Counted from the first letter of the stretch, positions 52,910 to 61,501 are shown. The stretch: DNA of 64,000 nt from Aurantiacibacter spongiae (GCF_003815535.1 NZ_RPFZ01000001.1:1550001-1614000); one strand, 5' to 3'. Numbers and translations: made by a program. Notes: generated by a model not told the origin, from the sequence alone.

Positions 52910-54796
52910 TCATCGGAGCGATGCGTCCAGCTCCGTCAATATTTCACCTACGTATACACCCCATAGAGGCCATAAGGGCTTTTCGTCAATTGCTGCGACG
53001 CAATAATCGGCGAAAAGTTCCGGAATTGCGTTGATTTTCAGAATTTCTGCAGCGCCCTGATGATGGGGAGCAGATATGTATCTTTGCTTAAGTGCCGGGA
53101 TGTGCCGATAGTAGGTTTCGCTGAATTCCGCCTTGTCGACCCGGGCGATGACACCGGGGGGAAGCAATCCGGTCATGGCGCGCCGATGCACGAATTTCCG
53201 GGTTCTTCCACGAAGGCGGATATGCTCGGGCGTGGCCGCAGAAAATTCGATAAATCTTCGCGATAGCATCGGGCTGCGGCTGGAAAGACCGTTGCGGGCC
53301 AACTGCCGTTCTCGCAGTTCGAGCGCCATCGCCAGCGCTCCGGATCGATGCTTTCGCTGCCGGAAACTTACCGACTCGTTGCGATCCAGGGTGTCGAGAT
53401 AGCGTTCGGCGCGCCGCATCACTTCCCGCCGCGATGGTTCGTCGAGCCAATGCGCCCTACCTGTCTCGCCGGGGGGCATTTCGCCGGTGACGCGGCGCGC
53501 GAATCGCTTCAGCGCGGGGGGCAGGAACTGGCCGAGGCCCAATCGCAGGAGCAGGCGTATCGCCCGGTAGGCACCGAGGTCGGCGGCATCATCCGCATAA
53601 CGGGACTTCAGGTTTCGCCAGTCTCGTTCGCGTACCAGTTCCCTGTAATAGCGGCGGCTGCCGTCCAGCCAATGATCGCCGCCATGGCCGTTGAGCGCGA
53701 CGCGGCAGCCATCTGCCGCCATCCTCTCCTCGAGTTCGAGCGACATCGCGGAATTCGGGTACATCGGCATGTCGCGATCGTCTCGCGCCCGCTCGGCGAA
53801 CCAGAAAAGGTCCGGAAAGACGAGAGGGGCGCGGGCGATCGACACGCCAAGGTGATCTTCTATCGCTTCGACGTAAGCGATCTCGTCCGCAGCGGAGCCC
53901 GGTTCACCAGTCAGAGTATAGCCGCGAAGGGCAGGAGCGGGCAGTCGACCTTCCTGTTCCAGGTTGTGCGCAACCGCGAAAACCGCGGAAGAATCGAGGC
54001 CGCCGCTAACTTCGCATGCGAGCGGACGATGGGTACGCGCGGCGTGCCCTACGCATTCGTTCAGCAATTGCCGGTAATGTTCGACGTAATCCTCTTCGCG
54101 CTGGTATCGAATTCGGTCCGAAGCGGGCAGTCTCCAGTATTCTTCGAGCCGCAGATCCCCGTCCCGCAACGTCAGTGAATACGCCTGTTCCAGTCGCTTC
54201 ACGCCGGACCAGACCGTCTCGTCAAGGCTCCACCATTCGTCCGCCATGATTTCCGCGAGGTAGCCCTCGTTCAGCGCGGGGGGATCGGCAAGACCCGCCA
54301 GCAGGGCCGCCATGTCGGAGGCGATTACGAGTGTCTGACCATCCCACCGGTACAGGAGCGGCCGCAAACCCTGGTGGTCGCGCGCCGCGTAGGCCATCCG
54401 CCGGCGCGCATCCCATACGACGAAGGCAAATTCGCCTTCCAGACGGCGAGGCAGGTCGGTCCCCCAGCGCCGCCAACCGCTCATCACCAGTTCGGCGTCG
54501 CTCCTGCCGGGCCGGACATGGCCCGACTGTTCCAGATCGCGCAGCAGGTCATCGCGGTTCGCAAGGTAGCCGGCGAATGCAAGGACCAGGTCGCCGGCCT
54601 CGTCCTGGAGCGGTTGTCTAGACTGCGCGCATTGCCGCGTGGTGTGCAGCGCACAGAAGCCGATCGCCGCCCCGTGACCGTGCCAGTGCGAGATGCCGTC
54701 GGGACCGCGATAGGCCATCGCATCTGTCATGGCTTCAACCACGGATGGTTCGAGCGACGCCCCATCCCTGCGGAAGATCGCGGCGATTCCGCTCAC
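52910..54796 (-). CDS. Lasso macrolactam synthetase (asparagine synthase-like, C protein)
   Basis: A 628-residue asparagine synthetase homologue. The GTG start (54796) with GAGG about 8 nt upstream gives VSGIAAIFRRDG. The N-terminal Cys2 of true glutamine amidotransferases is replaced by Ser, so no glutaminase activity is expected, as in lasso cyclases. YRGPDGISHW and GEFAFVVWD are retained from the Ntn domain. The synthetase domain has the PP-loop CEVSGGLDSSAVFAVA and HGGDHWLDG. Its role is to adenylate the side-chain acid (predicted Asp8) and close the ring on Gly1. It heads the operon C-A-K-B1; 12 nt separate it from the precursor gene. Confidence 0.9.
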   Translation of the reverse strand: MSGIAAIFRRDGASLEPSVVEAMTDAMAYRGPDGISHWHGHGAAIGFCALHTTRQCAQSRQPLQDEAGDLVLAFAGYLANRDDLLRDLEQSGHVRPGRSDAELVMSGWRRWGTDLPRRLEGEFAFVVWDARRRMAYAARDHQGLRPLLYRWDGQTLVIASDMAALLAGLADPPALNEGYLAEIMADEWWSLDETVWSGVKRLEQAYSLTLRDGDLRLEEYWRLPASDRIRYQREEDYVEHYRQLLNECVGHAARTHRPLACEVSGGLDSSAVFAVAHNLEQEGRLPAPALRGYTLTGEPGSAADEIAYVEAIEDHLGVSIARAPLVFPDLFWFAERARDDRDMPMYPNSAMSLELEERMAADGCRVALNGHGGDHWLDGSRRYYRELVRERDWRNLKSRYADDAADLGAYRAIRLLLRLGLGQFLPPALKRFARRVTGEMPPGETGRAHWLDEPSRREVMRRAERYLDTLDRNESVSFRQRKHRSGALAMALELRERQLARNGLSSRSPMLSRRFIEFSAATPEHIRLRGRTRKFVHRRAMTGLLPPGVIARVDKAEFSETYYRHIPALKQRYISAPHHQGAAEILKINAIPELFADYCVAAIDEKPLWPLWGVYVGEILTELDASLR

Positions 54797-54904
54797 GCCG
54801 GTATCCTCGCAAGCTGCATCAGCGAATTCCTCCGAATTGCCGCGCCACGGATGGCCGGGTCGCCCCTTGTTGGCTTGGAACCATGATTGTGCGAAGTCTT
54901 GCCC

Positions 54905-55372
54905 ATGAAAGACCGCCTCGCGCAACCCGCACGCTTTCGCGGATCGAGTTGGAGCAGTCCGCACCGTATCGTTCGGATGCTTCGCGGGGCGCCGCGCGCA
55001 ACCTATGAACTGTCGCGCGCGCGACTGGCCCTCCGCACGCTCGGGATCGCCGATATCGAGCAGCGAAACGCCCTGTCCAGCGATCGCGGGCGCGACCCCG
55101 ACGCCGCGCGTCCCGATGACGCGGAGATTGCCGCCCGCGCCGGTTTCGTGATCGAACGGCTTGCTTCGCGGATGCCCTTCAGATCGGACTGCCTCGTACG
55201 CGCCCTGGCGGCGCAAAGTTGGCTGACCCAAAGGGGGATCGCGACGCGCATCGTCATCGGCGCGCAATTCTCCCCCTCGCGCGAATTCGGACCGCACGCC
55301 TGGCTTTCTTACGGCGAAACGATCGTGACCGGAGGTGATGTAGCCCCCTATACGGTTCTTTATGACGGGTAG
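54905..55372 (+). CDS. Lasso leader peptidase B2 (transglutaminase-like)
   Basis: A 155-residue protein of the transglutaminase-core-3 family (lasso B2). The catalytic triad is readable: Cys96 in RSDCLVRALAAQSWL, His131 in FGPHAWLSYGE and Asp145 in VTGGDVAPY. It removes the leader after the Thr-x pair with help of the RRE protein B1. It is divergent from the cyclase gene, with a 108-nt shared upstream region. ATG 54905 is chosen; the open frame extends to GTG 54887. Confidence 0.93.
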   Translation: MKDRLAQPARFRGSSWSSPHRIVRMLRGAPRATYELSRARLALRTLGIADIEQRNALSSDRGRDPDAARPDDAEIAARAGFVIERLASRMPFRSDCLVRALAAQSWLTQRGIATRIVIGAQFSPSREFGPHAWLSYGETIVTGGDVAPYTVLYDG

Positions 55373-55419
55373 CGGATACGGATCTCGCATGCGAATCGGA
55401 ACGAAGGTTCCTCAGGGTA

Positions 55420-55463
55420 ATTACGTAATCGACCTTGAATTTTTTGCTGCGTTGCGGTAGAAA
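55420..55463 (+). promoter_or_regulatory. Candidate promoter with adjacent 10-bp palindrome
   Basis: TTGAAT (55435-55440), 17 nt, then TAGAAA (55458-55463), a sigma-70-like arrangement 44 nt before the ATG of the small secreted protein. The perfect palindrome ATTACGTAAT occupies 55420-55429 just upstream of the -35 and may be an operator. Confidence 0.4.
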
Positions 55464-55506
55464 AGGGCAAATCGAACAAATCCGTGGCTATTTCAGGAGC
55501 CAAACA

Positions 55507-55773
55507 ATGACGAAGAACATTCTCGCCGGACTGGCCGCCACGACCATGGTTTTCGCCCCGATCGCTGCCCAGGCCGGTACTCGTGCCATCGATTCCGATG
55601 TGTCGCTCGCCTCGCTCGATCGCGCTGGTGCCGATTACTCTGGTGGCGAGGAAATCGGCCTCGCTGGCAAGGTGGGCTACCTTCTTGCCCTCCTTATTGC
55701 CGCAGGCGTCGTCATCGTCATCGTCACCGATGGTGACGAAGATAACGGCAACGCGTCGCCCGGCGCCAACTGA
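55507..55773 (+). CDS. Small secreted/membrane protein
   Basis: An 88-residue protein with AGGAG 7 nt before the ATG. A signal peptide (ILAGLAATTMVFAPIAAQAG) is followed by a short acidic middle (SDVSLASLD, GGEEIG), one membrane helix (VGYLLALLIAAGVVIVIV) and an acidic tail DGDEDNGNASPGAN. Small proteins of this layout are common near polysaccharide genes of sphingomonads but I know no assigned function. It has its own promoter candidate and a strong terminator, so it is a separate, probably highly expressed unit. Confidence 0.8.
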   Translation: MTKNILAGLAATTMVFAPIAAQAGTRAIDSDVSLASLDRAGADYSGGEEIGLAGKVGYLLALLIAAGVVIVIVTDGDEDNGNASPGAN

Positions 55774-55797
55774 CCTGATCGGCTGAACAGTAAAATG

Positions 55798-55830
55798 CGG
55801 CTCGCAAGGTGACTTGCGGGCCGTTTTTTT
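55798..55830 (+). terminator. Rho-independent terminator
   Basis: An 11-bp stem CGGCTCGCAAG / CTTGCGGGCCG with one T-G wobble encloses loop GTGA and is followed by seven T. It stands 24 nt after the stop of the small secreted protein gene. Confidence 0.9.
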
Positions 55831-55876
55831 GCATGCATGATCGGGTCTTATAATCTCGGGACGTCAGATCAGGACA

Positions 55877-57247
55877 ATGGCCACCGCTCCCCCCGTCCCG
55901 CCGCCCAAACCGGTCAGGCGCCAACTGCTGCGATCGCCAGTGGCGCATCTTCAGATCCTTGTCGTTCTCGCGGTTCTTGTCGGTGGGGGAGGCGTTGCGT
56001 ACGGTCTGCGCAACCTCGCCGTGCAGCTTTTCGCTCTATTGGTCCTCGCCCTGAATGGTCGGCGGACCATCGAATTCGTCCAGCGCGGCCCGCGGGTGCT
56101 CGTAGCCCTCGTCCTGGCCACCTTGGCCTTGCCCCTGCTTCAACTCGTTCCCCTTCCGCCCGCCGTCTGGCGATCTCTTCCGCAGCGCGATCTCGCCGGT
56201 GAGAGTCTGGCGATTGCCGGTTACGATGCTGGTATCTGGTACCCGTTCAGCCTTGATCGTGCCCGTACGCTCGTCGCGTTTTGCGGCACGCTCGCCCCTG
56301 CGACAGTGATAGCGGTGGGCACGACCTTGGGGCAACAAGGGCGCATCCGCCTCGTCCGGACATTGATCGTCGCCGCTCTTGGTGCGTTCGCCCTCGGAAC
56401 CATACAGATCCTTTCGGCCAATACCGCGGCTTTCCCGTTCATCAACCCGCCCCGGCCCGACATTCTCTACGCAACCTTCGCGAACCGCAATTCCACCGGC
56501 CTGTTCTTCGTCATTACCCTTGTCGCGCTGATCGCCGTACCGTGGCCGAAAGGAAGAGGGTGGTTGGCCGCGGCCTGGACCGCGGGGGCCCTGCTGACGC
56601 TGGGAACGATCCTGACCCAGTCGCGCAGCAGCATCGTCCTCTTGCTGGTGCCGATTGCCTTCGTGGTATTGCGGGTGGCGTTCGCCCGTTTCAGCGCTTC
56701 CCGGGCGAACCGGGTTTCCTTCTCCCCGAGAATAGTCGTCAAGACGGGGCTCGCAGCGCTGGCCGCGGTGATCGCGGTCGTCGCCGTAGCGCCCGACGGC
56801 GGACGCGTAGCGAGCAGTTTCGCGCGCTTCGAGACGATCGAAACCGATCGGCTGGGCATGTGGGACGACGGTACGTACGTCGCCGGGCAATACTGGCCGG
56901 CCGGAAGCGGCATGGGGACGTTCGACGAGGTGTTTCAGGTTTACGAATCGCTCGAATATGTTTCGCCGAGGCGCGCCGGCCGCGCGCATAACGACTATAT
57001 CGAGATGGCGATCGAGGGCGGTTTGACCGCATTGCTGCTGGCGTTCGCCTGGCTGGCCTGGAGCGGCTTTGCGGCCTTGCGCCGCCGCTCCGGCGGGGAG
57101 GACTGGCTCTGTCTCGGCGGCGGGCTGGCCATCGCCTGCGTAGCGGCGCAATCGTTGGTCGACTATCCGCTCCGCAACCAGAGCCTGCTGTGTGTGGTGG
57201 CGTTGATGGTCATCCTGATGGCGCCACGGCGGGATCTGGAACCGTGA
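55877..57247 (+). CDS. O-antigen ligase family protein (Wzy_C)
   Basis: A 456-residue membrane protein with about 10-12 helices. The Wzy_C block includes ATFANRNSTGLFFVITLVALI (conserved NRN), LTQSRSSIVLLLV, and a large periplasmic loop with GSGMGTFDEVFQVY and RRAGRAHNDYIEMAIEGG, where the H-N-D-Y is diagnostic. It may polymerise or ligate a second polysaccharide. It begins after the terminator and is followed by two helical-repeat proteins with overlapping starts. Confidence 0.9.
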   Translation: MATAPPVPPPKPVRRQLLRSPVAHLQILVVLAVLVGGGGVAYGLRNLAVQLFALLVLALNGRRTIEFVQRGPRVLVALVLATLALPLLQLVPLPPAVWRSLPQRDLAGESLAIAGYDAGIWYPFSLDRARTLVAFCGTLAPATVIAVGTTLGQQGRIRLVRTLIVAALGAFALGTIQILSANTAAFPFINPPRPDILYATFANRNSTGLFFVITLVALIAVPWPKGRGWLAAAWTAGALLTLGTILTQSRSSIVLLLVPIAFVVLRVAFARFSASRANRVSFSPRIVVKTGLAALAAVIAVVAVAPDGGRVASSFARFETIETDRLGMWDDGTYVAGQYWPAGSGMGTFDEVFQVYESLEYVSPRRAGRAHNDYIEMAIEGGLTALLLAFAWLAWSGFAALRRRSGGEDWLCLGGGLAIACVAAQSLVDYPLRNQSLLCVVALMVILMAPRRDLEP

Positions 57248-57960
57248 TCGCCAAACTGCTCTGGATCGCAGCCTTGCTGGCGACCGGCGTGGTCGCGGTC
57301 TTCGCCCAGGTCGATCGGCAGGTCCGCTATCAGCCCGAGCTGACGCCGCTTGTGCCCCGGGCGTTTTCGGGTTTCGCCGCGGCGCAGCGGGTGCGCACGG
57401 ACATCGGGACCGAAAACTGGGACGCTGCGGCCAACTCCGCCCGCGACCTGCTCCTTCGCAGGCCGATACCGGCGGAAAACCTGACGCTTTTCGCCCTCGC
57501 AATGGCGCGCAGCGGGCAGGACGAAGCGGCCATACCCGCGCTCGAGGCCTCCGCCAGGCGCGGCTGGCGCGAGCCGGTCGCCCAGCTCGCCGCGGCACGA
57601 GCGGCACTTGCCTCGAACGATGCGACTGCCGCGGCCCGGCGCGTATCGGCGCTGCTCGCCGTGGGCGAACTGCGGGATGACGCGCTCGATTTGCTGGCCG
57701 GACTGCTCCGGTCTTCCGAAGGCCGTGAAGCTTTCGTTTCGGTTCTCGCCGACCGCACTGGCGCGCAGGATTACGCCTTGACCGCGATGAGCGCGCGCGC
57801 CGCTCCCCGGGATACCGCGAGGACCGTCACCCTCGCTCTGGCCGAGGGGGTGACCTTCTCCTGCGCACAGCTGCGCCGCGTAGGGCAGGCCTTGAAGCGC
57901 GAGGGATACGGGGCCGATCGCGGTCGCCTCTGGCAGGACCGATGCGCTCGTCGGCGCTGA
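57244..57960 (+). CDS. TPR-like repeat protein with N-terminal membrane anchor
   Basis: A 238-residue protein. GTG 57244 overlaps the ligase stop (GTGA). One N-terminal helix (LLWIAALLATGVVAVFA) anchors a periplasmic domain of Ala/Arg-rich helical repeats (DAAANSARDLLLRRPIPAE, GQDEAAIPALEASARRG, AAAARRVSALLAVGEL), ending with a pair of cysteines (FSCAQLRR, WQDRCARRR). The same layout, including a final C..C, appears in the next gene, so the two are probably diverged duplicates serving the ligase. Confidence 0.75.
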   Translation: MIAKLLWIAALLATGVVAVFAQVDRQVRYQPELTPLVPRAFSGFAAAQRVRTDIGTENWDAAANSARDLLLRRPIPAENLTLFALAMARSGQDEAAIPALEASARRGWREPVAQLAAARAALASNDATAAARRVSALLAVGELRDDALDLLAGLLRSSEGREAFVSVLADRTGAQDYALTAMSARAAPRDTARTVTLALAEGVTFSCAQLRRVGQALKREGYGADRGRLWQDRCARRR

Positions 57961-58679
57961 TCCCCGCATACGGTGTATTGCAGGTCGCCGGCGCCGTCTG
58001 CCTGGCGATCCTGGCATGCCTGGCGATTCTCGCCGCGCTCGAGGTCGACGCCCGGCGCATGCCTGTGGCGGCGGCCCTTGTCCCAGCCTGGATGTCCGGG
58101 GAAGCGGCAGGGGCGAGGGCGCGGCTTGCGCTGGGCAGGGGCGATGGGCCGGGTGCGGTGGGCGAAGCCCGGATCGCCGTACGCAACCGGCCGATCGCGC
58201 CGCAACCGCTCGTCCTGCTGGCGCGCGCGTCGCGGGCGGCGGGCGTCGAGGATGCCCGCGCTCTGCGAGCGGCCGGGACACGTGGCTGGCGCGCCGGCCC
58301 CGCGCAACTCGCCGCCGCGGACGGGGCGTTGGCCGGGCGACGTTACGAAGAGGCCGCGCGGCATATCGCCGCCCTGATGGCGACGCCGGACCTTCGCGGC
58401 GAGGGCTCGGGACTGCTCGACATCTTGCTGCGAACACCGGCCGGGCGCGACGCCTTTGCCGACCTGCTGGGCGAGGGCGGGCGCTGGCAGGGTCCGGGCC
58501 TGCGCCTCGCCAGCGCCGTCAACGAGCCGCACAATCTCGCGACCACGCTGGAACTGGCGGCCCGTCGCGGCGCCGCCCCTGCCTGCCGCCATCTGCGCGT
58601 CGTCGCGATCACGTTCCGCAATAGCGGTCTCGACGAAGAGGCGGCGCGCTTCTGGCCGGGGGAATGCCGGGAACGCTAG
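57942..58679 (+). CDS. TPR-like repeat protein with N-terminal membrane anchor (second copy)
   Basis: A 245-residue protein whose ATG lies 19 nt before the stop of the preceding gene. N-terminal membrane helix (VAGAVCLAILACLAILAALEV), then helical repeats (GDGPGAVGEARIAVRNRPIAPQ, RYEEAARHIAALMATPDL, GLLDILLRTPAGRDAFADLL). The final segment APACRHLRVVAITFRNSGL ... FWPGEC parallels the C-terminus of the preceding protein (SCAQLRRVGQALKREGY ... WQDRC). Function unknown; the operon context points to polysaccharide assembly. Its end overlaps lptA by 4 nt, convergent. Confidence 0.72.
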   Translation: MRSSALIPAYGVLQVAGAVCLAILACLAILAALEVDARRMPVAAALVPAWMSGEAAGARARLALGRGDGPGAVGEARIAVRNRPIAPQPLVLLARASRAAGVEDARALRAAGTRGWRAGPAQLAAADGALAGRRYEEAARHIAALMATPDLRGEGSGLLDILLRTPAGRDAFADLLGEGGRWQGPGLRLASAVNEPHNLATTLELAARRGAAPACRHLRVVAITFRNSGLDEEAARFWPGECRER

Positions 58680-59257
58680 TCGGACTGGGGCACCGCGAAG
58701 GTGCCTGACACACGCCCCGCCGGCTGCCCATTGGCGGGCGCGCCGCCGGCCCCGTCCACGCTCGACACGCCCGATCCCAGATCGACGGTCAGCCTCCCGC
58801 CGTTCAGCGTATCGCTGCCGCGGCGTAGCGCGACGTTGCCCGACAGGACGATCACCCGCCGGTTGAAGTCGTACACCGCCGCATTGCCGCTGGCCCGTTC
58901 GTCGCCCCGTGTCACCACCACCCCGCCGGTGGCGTCGATGCGCTGGATTTGCAGCGTTCCCGCATCGGTGTAGGCCACGGTGGTGCGCTGTGCGGTCAGC
59001 CTGAGATCGCCCTGTTCGATCACCACCCCGCCGGTCAGCACGACGCGGTTCTGGCGGTCCTGCAACTCGATGCGGTCGGCCGCGTAGTTGACCGGCTGGT
59101 TCGAGTTGAAACCGGCGATGTTCTGCGCATCCGCGACCGAGCCGAAGGCGAGCGAGGCGATCCCGCCCGCAATCAGCCCACCGGCCAGCGAGCGCAGCGC
59201 GACGCGCCGCAGTCGCGGCGTGCTGCCAGAGCTTTCGTTCACAGTCATTCTCGCCAT
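58676..59257 (-). CDS. lptA: LptA/OstA family LPS transport protein
   Basis: A 193-residue periplasmic protein with a long N-terminal signal (ALRSLAGGLIAGGIASLAFGSVADAQ). The OstA beta-jellyroll pattern follows: NYAADRIELQDRQNRVVLTGGVVIEQGDLRLTAQ, IDATGGVVVTRGDERASG, AVYDFNRRVIVLSGNVALRRG, TLNGGRLTVDL. It bridges the periplasm in lipopolysaccharide transport. Directly downstream of lptC (4 nt apart). Confidence 0.93.
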   Translation of the reverse strand: MARMTVNESSGSTPRLRRVALRSLAGGLIAGGIASLAFGSVADAQNIAGFNSNQPVNYAADRIELQDRQNRVVLTGGVVIEQGDLRLTAQRTTVAYTDAGTLQIQRIDATGGVVVTRGDERASGNAAVYDFNRRVIVLSGNVALRRGSDTLNGGRLTVDLGSGVSSVDGAGGAPANGQPAGRVSGTFAVPQSD

Positions 59258-59261
59258 TCCC

Positions 59262-59915
59262 CTACAATCCCCCCGGCATCTGCAACCGTCCGGGCACCAT
59301 CGTCATGCGCGCCTGGCCGGCAAGCGTGATGGTGCGTTCGGCCAGGTCGACGCGCATGGTGTTCGCCGAAAACCTCCCGGCAGGTATCGTCCCGTACACC
59401 CGCCCGTCGCCCACCAGCAGCGTATCGACCAGGTCCAGCGTCACGTTGCGCGCCGACAGGGAATAGCCGTCGGCGGCCTCGAACCGGATGATACCCGGCA
59501 CCGAAACCCGCTCGTCGTCGATGTCGTATTCCCCGGCCCTGGTGCTCAGCACCGCGGGGCCTTCGGACAGCAGGATGCGCGCGGTCAGATCCTCCATCTC
59601 TACCAGCGGCACGGCGTTGGTGCGCTGCACGGCTTCGCCGGCGACCAGCGAGAAGGGTCGGCCGCGATTGTCCGATCCGCGATACATGGCGTTGTCGACG
59701 CGCAGCCGGTCCTTCGCGGTCGGCACCTTGTCGCGGTCGAGCAGGAAGCTGACCTCCCCCTTGGGACCGAGCGGCGTAATCAGCATCATCGCCGCGATCA
59801 CGCCGACCCCCGCCGGCAGCACCACCGCCAGAACCCGCACGATCCGGTCGAGCGCGCTTCCCGGCGCGGCGAAGCGCTGGCGGCGGTTGCGGATGCGGTC
59901 GGCGCGGGCGGTCAT
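59262..59915 (-). CDS. lptC: LPS export ABC transporter periplasmic protein LptC
   Basis: A 217-residue protein with one N-terminal membrane anchor (IVRVLAVVLPAGVGVIAAMMLI at about residues 25-46) and an LptC jellyroll (MYRGSDNRGRPFSLVAGEAVQ, LEDLTARILLSEGPAVLSTRAGEYD, VFGDGRVYG-like segment, ERTITLAGQARMTMVP). It links the LptBFG pump to LptA. The genes rnd-like, lptC and lptA run in this order on the minus strand, an arrangement common in alphaproteobacteria. Confidence 0.92.
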   Translation of the reverse strand: MTARADRIRNRRQRFAAPGSALDRIVRVLAVVLPAGVGVIAAMMLITPLGPKGEVSFLLDRDKVPTAKDRLRVDNAMYRGSDNRGRPFSLVAGEAVQRTNAVPLVEMEDLTARILLSEGPAVLSTRAGEYDIDDERVSVPGIIRFEAADGYSLSARNVTLDLVDTLLVGDGRVYGTIPAGRFSANTMRVDLAERTITLAGQARMTMVPGRLQMPGGL

Positions 59916-59940
59916 GGGCTGGCTCTACCACAGTCGCCGA

Positions 59941-60558
59941 TTACTCGTGACTGAAGATGTCCTTGTCCGCCCAGCCGGCAATGTCGAGCCGCGCGCGGGT
60001 GGGCAGGAAGTCGAAGGCCGCCTGCGCCATTTCCAGCCGCCCCTCACGCGCCAGCCGCTCTATCAGGATGTCGCGCAGCCGGTGCAGGAAACGCACGTCG
60101 GAGGCGGCATATTCGCGCTGCGCCTCCGTCAGCGTGGCGGCGCCCCAGTCGCTCGACTGCTGCTGCTTGGAGATATCCTCCCCCAGCAATTCGTGGATCA
60201 GGTTTTTCAGACCGTGGCGGTCGGTATAGGTGCGCGTCAGCTTGCTGGCGATCTTGGTGCAGAACACCGGCGCGGCGACGACGCCCAGGTAATGCTCGAT
60301 CGCGGCGAGGTCGAAGCGGGCGAAGTGGTAGATCTTCACCCGCGACGGATCGCCCAGCACCGCCTTCAGGTTCGGCGCGTCGTAGGGGCTGTTGTTGCGG
60401 AAGCGGACGAGATGTTCGTCGCCCCCGCCATCGGAGATCTGCACGACGCACAGTCGGTCGCGCGGGGTGACGAGACCCATCGTTTCGGTATCGACGGCAA
60501 CGGGGCCGTGGGCGAGAACACCTTCGGGCAGGTCTTCTTCATGGAAATGCACTGTCAT
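59941..60558 (-). CDS. Ribonuclease D-like 3'-5' exonuclease
   Basis: A 205-residue DEDD exonuclease. Motif I is VAVDTETMGL (DxE), motif II lies in VKIYHFARFDLAAIEHYLG, and motif III is EYAASDVRFLHRLRDIL (Y-x3-D). It lacks the C-terminal HRDC domains of full RNase D, as usual for the short alphaproteobacterial form upstream of lptC. Role: 3' trimming of RNA or single-stranded DNA. Confidence 0.92.
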   Translation of the reverse strand: MTVHFHEEDLPEGVLAHGPVAVDTETMGLVTPRDRLCVVQISDGGGDEHLVRFRNNSPYDAPNLKAVLGDPSRVKIYHFARFDLAAIEHYLGVVAAPVFCTKIASKLTRTYTDRHGLKNLIHELLGEDISKQQQSSDWGAATLTEAQREYAASDVRFLHRLRDILIERLAREGRLEMAQAAFDFLPTRARLDIAGWADKDIFSHE

Positions 60559-60638
60559 CCCGCCGGCTCTAGGCGTATCGTCGATGCGAGGGAAGGGCGG
60601 CTTTGCATCGTCGCCCCGCGCGCCCTATCGCTGCCGCG

Positions 60639-61337
60639 ATGATCGCCCCGCCCGCCAGCTGGTCCGCCATTCTCGATCCCGTGCTCGGCACCGCCGGCGC
60701 GCGGGCGCTGGATCGCTGGCTCATGGACGAGGAGGCCGCGGGCAGGCTTGTCTTTCCCCCGGCTCGGCAGCGCTTCCGCGCGCTCGGACTGACCCCTCCC
60801 GACGCGGTGAAGGTCGTGATCCTGGGGCAGGATCCCTATCACGGCGCCGGGCAGGCGCACGGCCTTGCCTTCTCCGTCCCCGCGGGCATCAGGCCGCCGC
60901 CCTCGTTGCGCAACATCCTGCGCGAGCTGGAGGACGATCTCGGCGTTCCCGCGCCCGAAAGCGGCGATCTGACGGCGTGGGCGAGGCGCGGGGTTCTCCT
61001 GCTCAACACCGCGCTGTCGGTGGAGGAGGGGCGCGCCGGCAGCCATGCCAGACGCGGCTGGGCCCCGATCACCGATGCCATCCTGCGCGCGGTGGCGCGG
61101 CGCGACGCGCCGACCGTCTTCGTCGCCTGGGGCAGCCACGCGCAGACCCGGGCGCGGGCCATTCCGGACCTGGTCGAGGATGGCCCGCACCTGCTCATCG
61201 AAAGCCCGCATCCCAGCCCGCTGTCGGCCTATCGCGGCTTCTTCGGTTCGCGCCCCTTCAGCCGCGCCAACGACTTCCTGATCGCCAACGGACGCGAAGC
61301 GGTCGAATGGCGGCTGGATCCGGATCACGCAAGCTGA
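60639..61337 (+). CDS. ung: Uracil-DNA glycosylase (family 1)
   Basis: Removes uracil from DNA, first step of base excision repair. The 232-residue sequence has the water-activating motif GQDPYHGAGQAHGLAFSV (Asp65), GVLLLNTALSVEEG, FVAWGSHAQ and the minor-groove loop SPHPSPLSAYRGFFGSRPFS. ATG 60639 is preferred; ATG 60603 would add 12 Arg-rich residues with no family support. Confidence 0.96.
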   Translation: MIAPPASWSAILDPVLGTAGARALDRWLMDEEAAGRLVFPPARQRFRALGLTPPDAVKVVILGQDPYHGAGQAHGLAFSVPAGIRPPPSLRNILRELEDDLGVPAPESGDLTAWARRGVLLLNTALSVEEGRAGSHARRGWAPITDAILRAVARRDAPTVFVAWGSHAQTRARAIPDLVEDGPHLLIESPHPSPLSAYRGFFGSRPFSRANDFLIANGREAVEWRLDPDHAS

Positions 61338-61501
61338 CGAAGTTGACACCGTGTAACCCGTGCTTTCGCGAAGGAAATCTCGGCTTATCAAGATTTTATC
61401 CTTCCCGTGCGAAGGTGACACTCCGTCGGCACGAAAACGGGAAGAAGGGCGCGCGATCATGCTCTCCCTTTGACAAGCCGCCCGTGTGTAGGAAAGCTGC
61501 G

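Noticed and set aside
52910-54796. True asparagine synthetase (asnB)
   Set aside because: The glutaminase Cys2 is replaced by Ser and the gene is surrounded by lasso A, B1, B2 and kinase genes.
61343-61366. TTGACA at 61343 as promoter of the DksA-like gene
   Set aside because: The -35 is perfect but no acceptable -10 lies 16-18 nt downstream.
60392-61501. Long N-terminal extension of the DksA-like protein
   Set aside because: The open frame overlaps ung in another frame, is Arg/Ala/Pro-rich without family pattern, and a normal-length DksA-like start exists at 61502.
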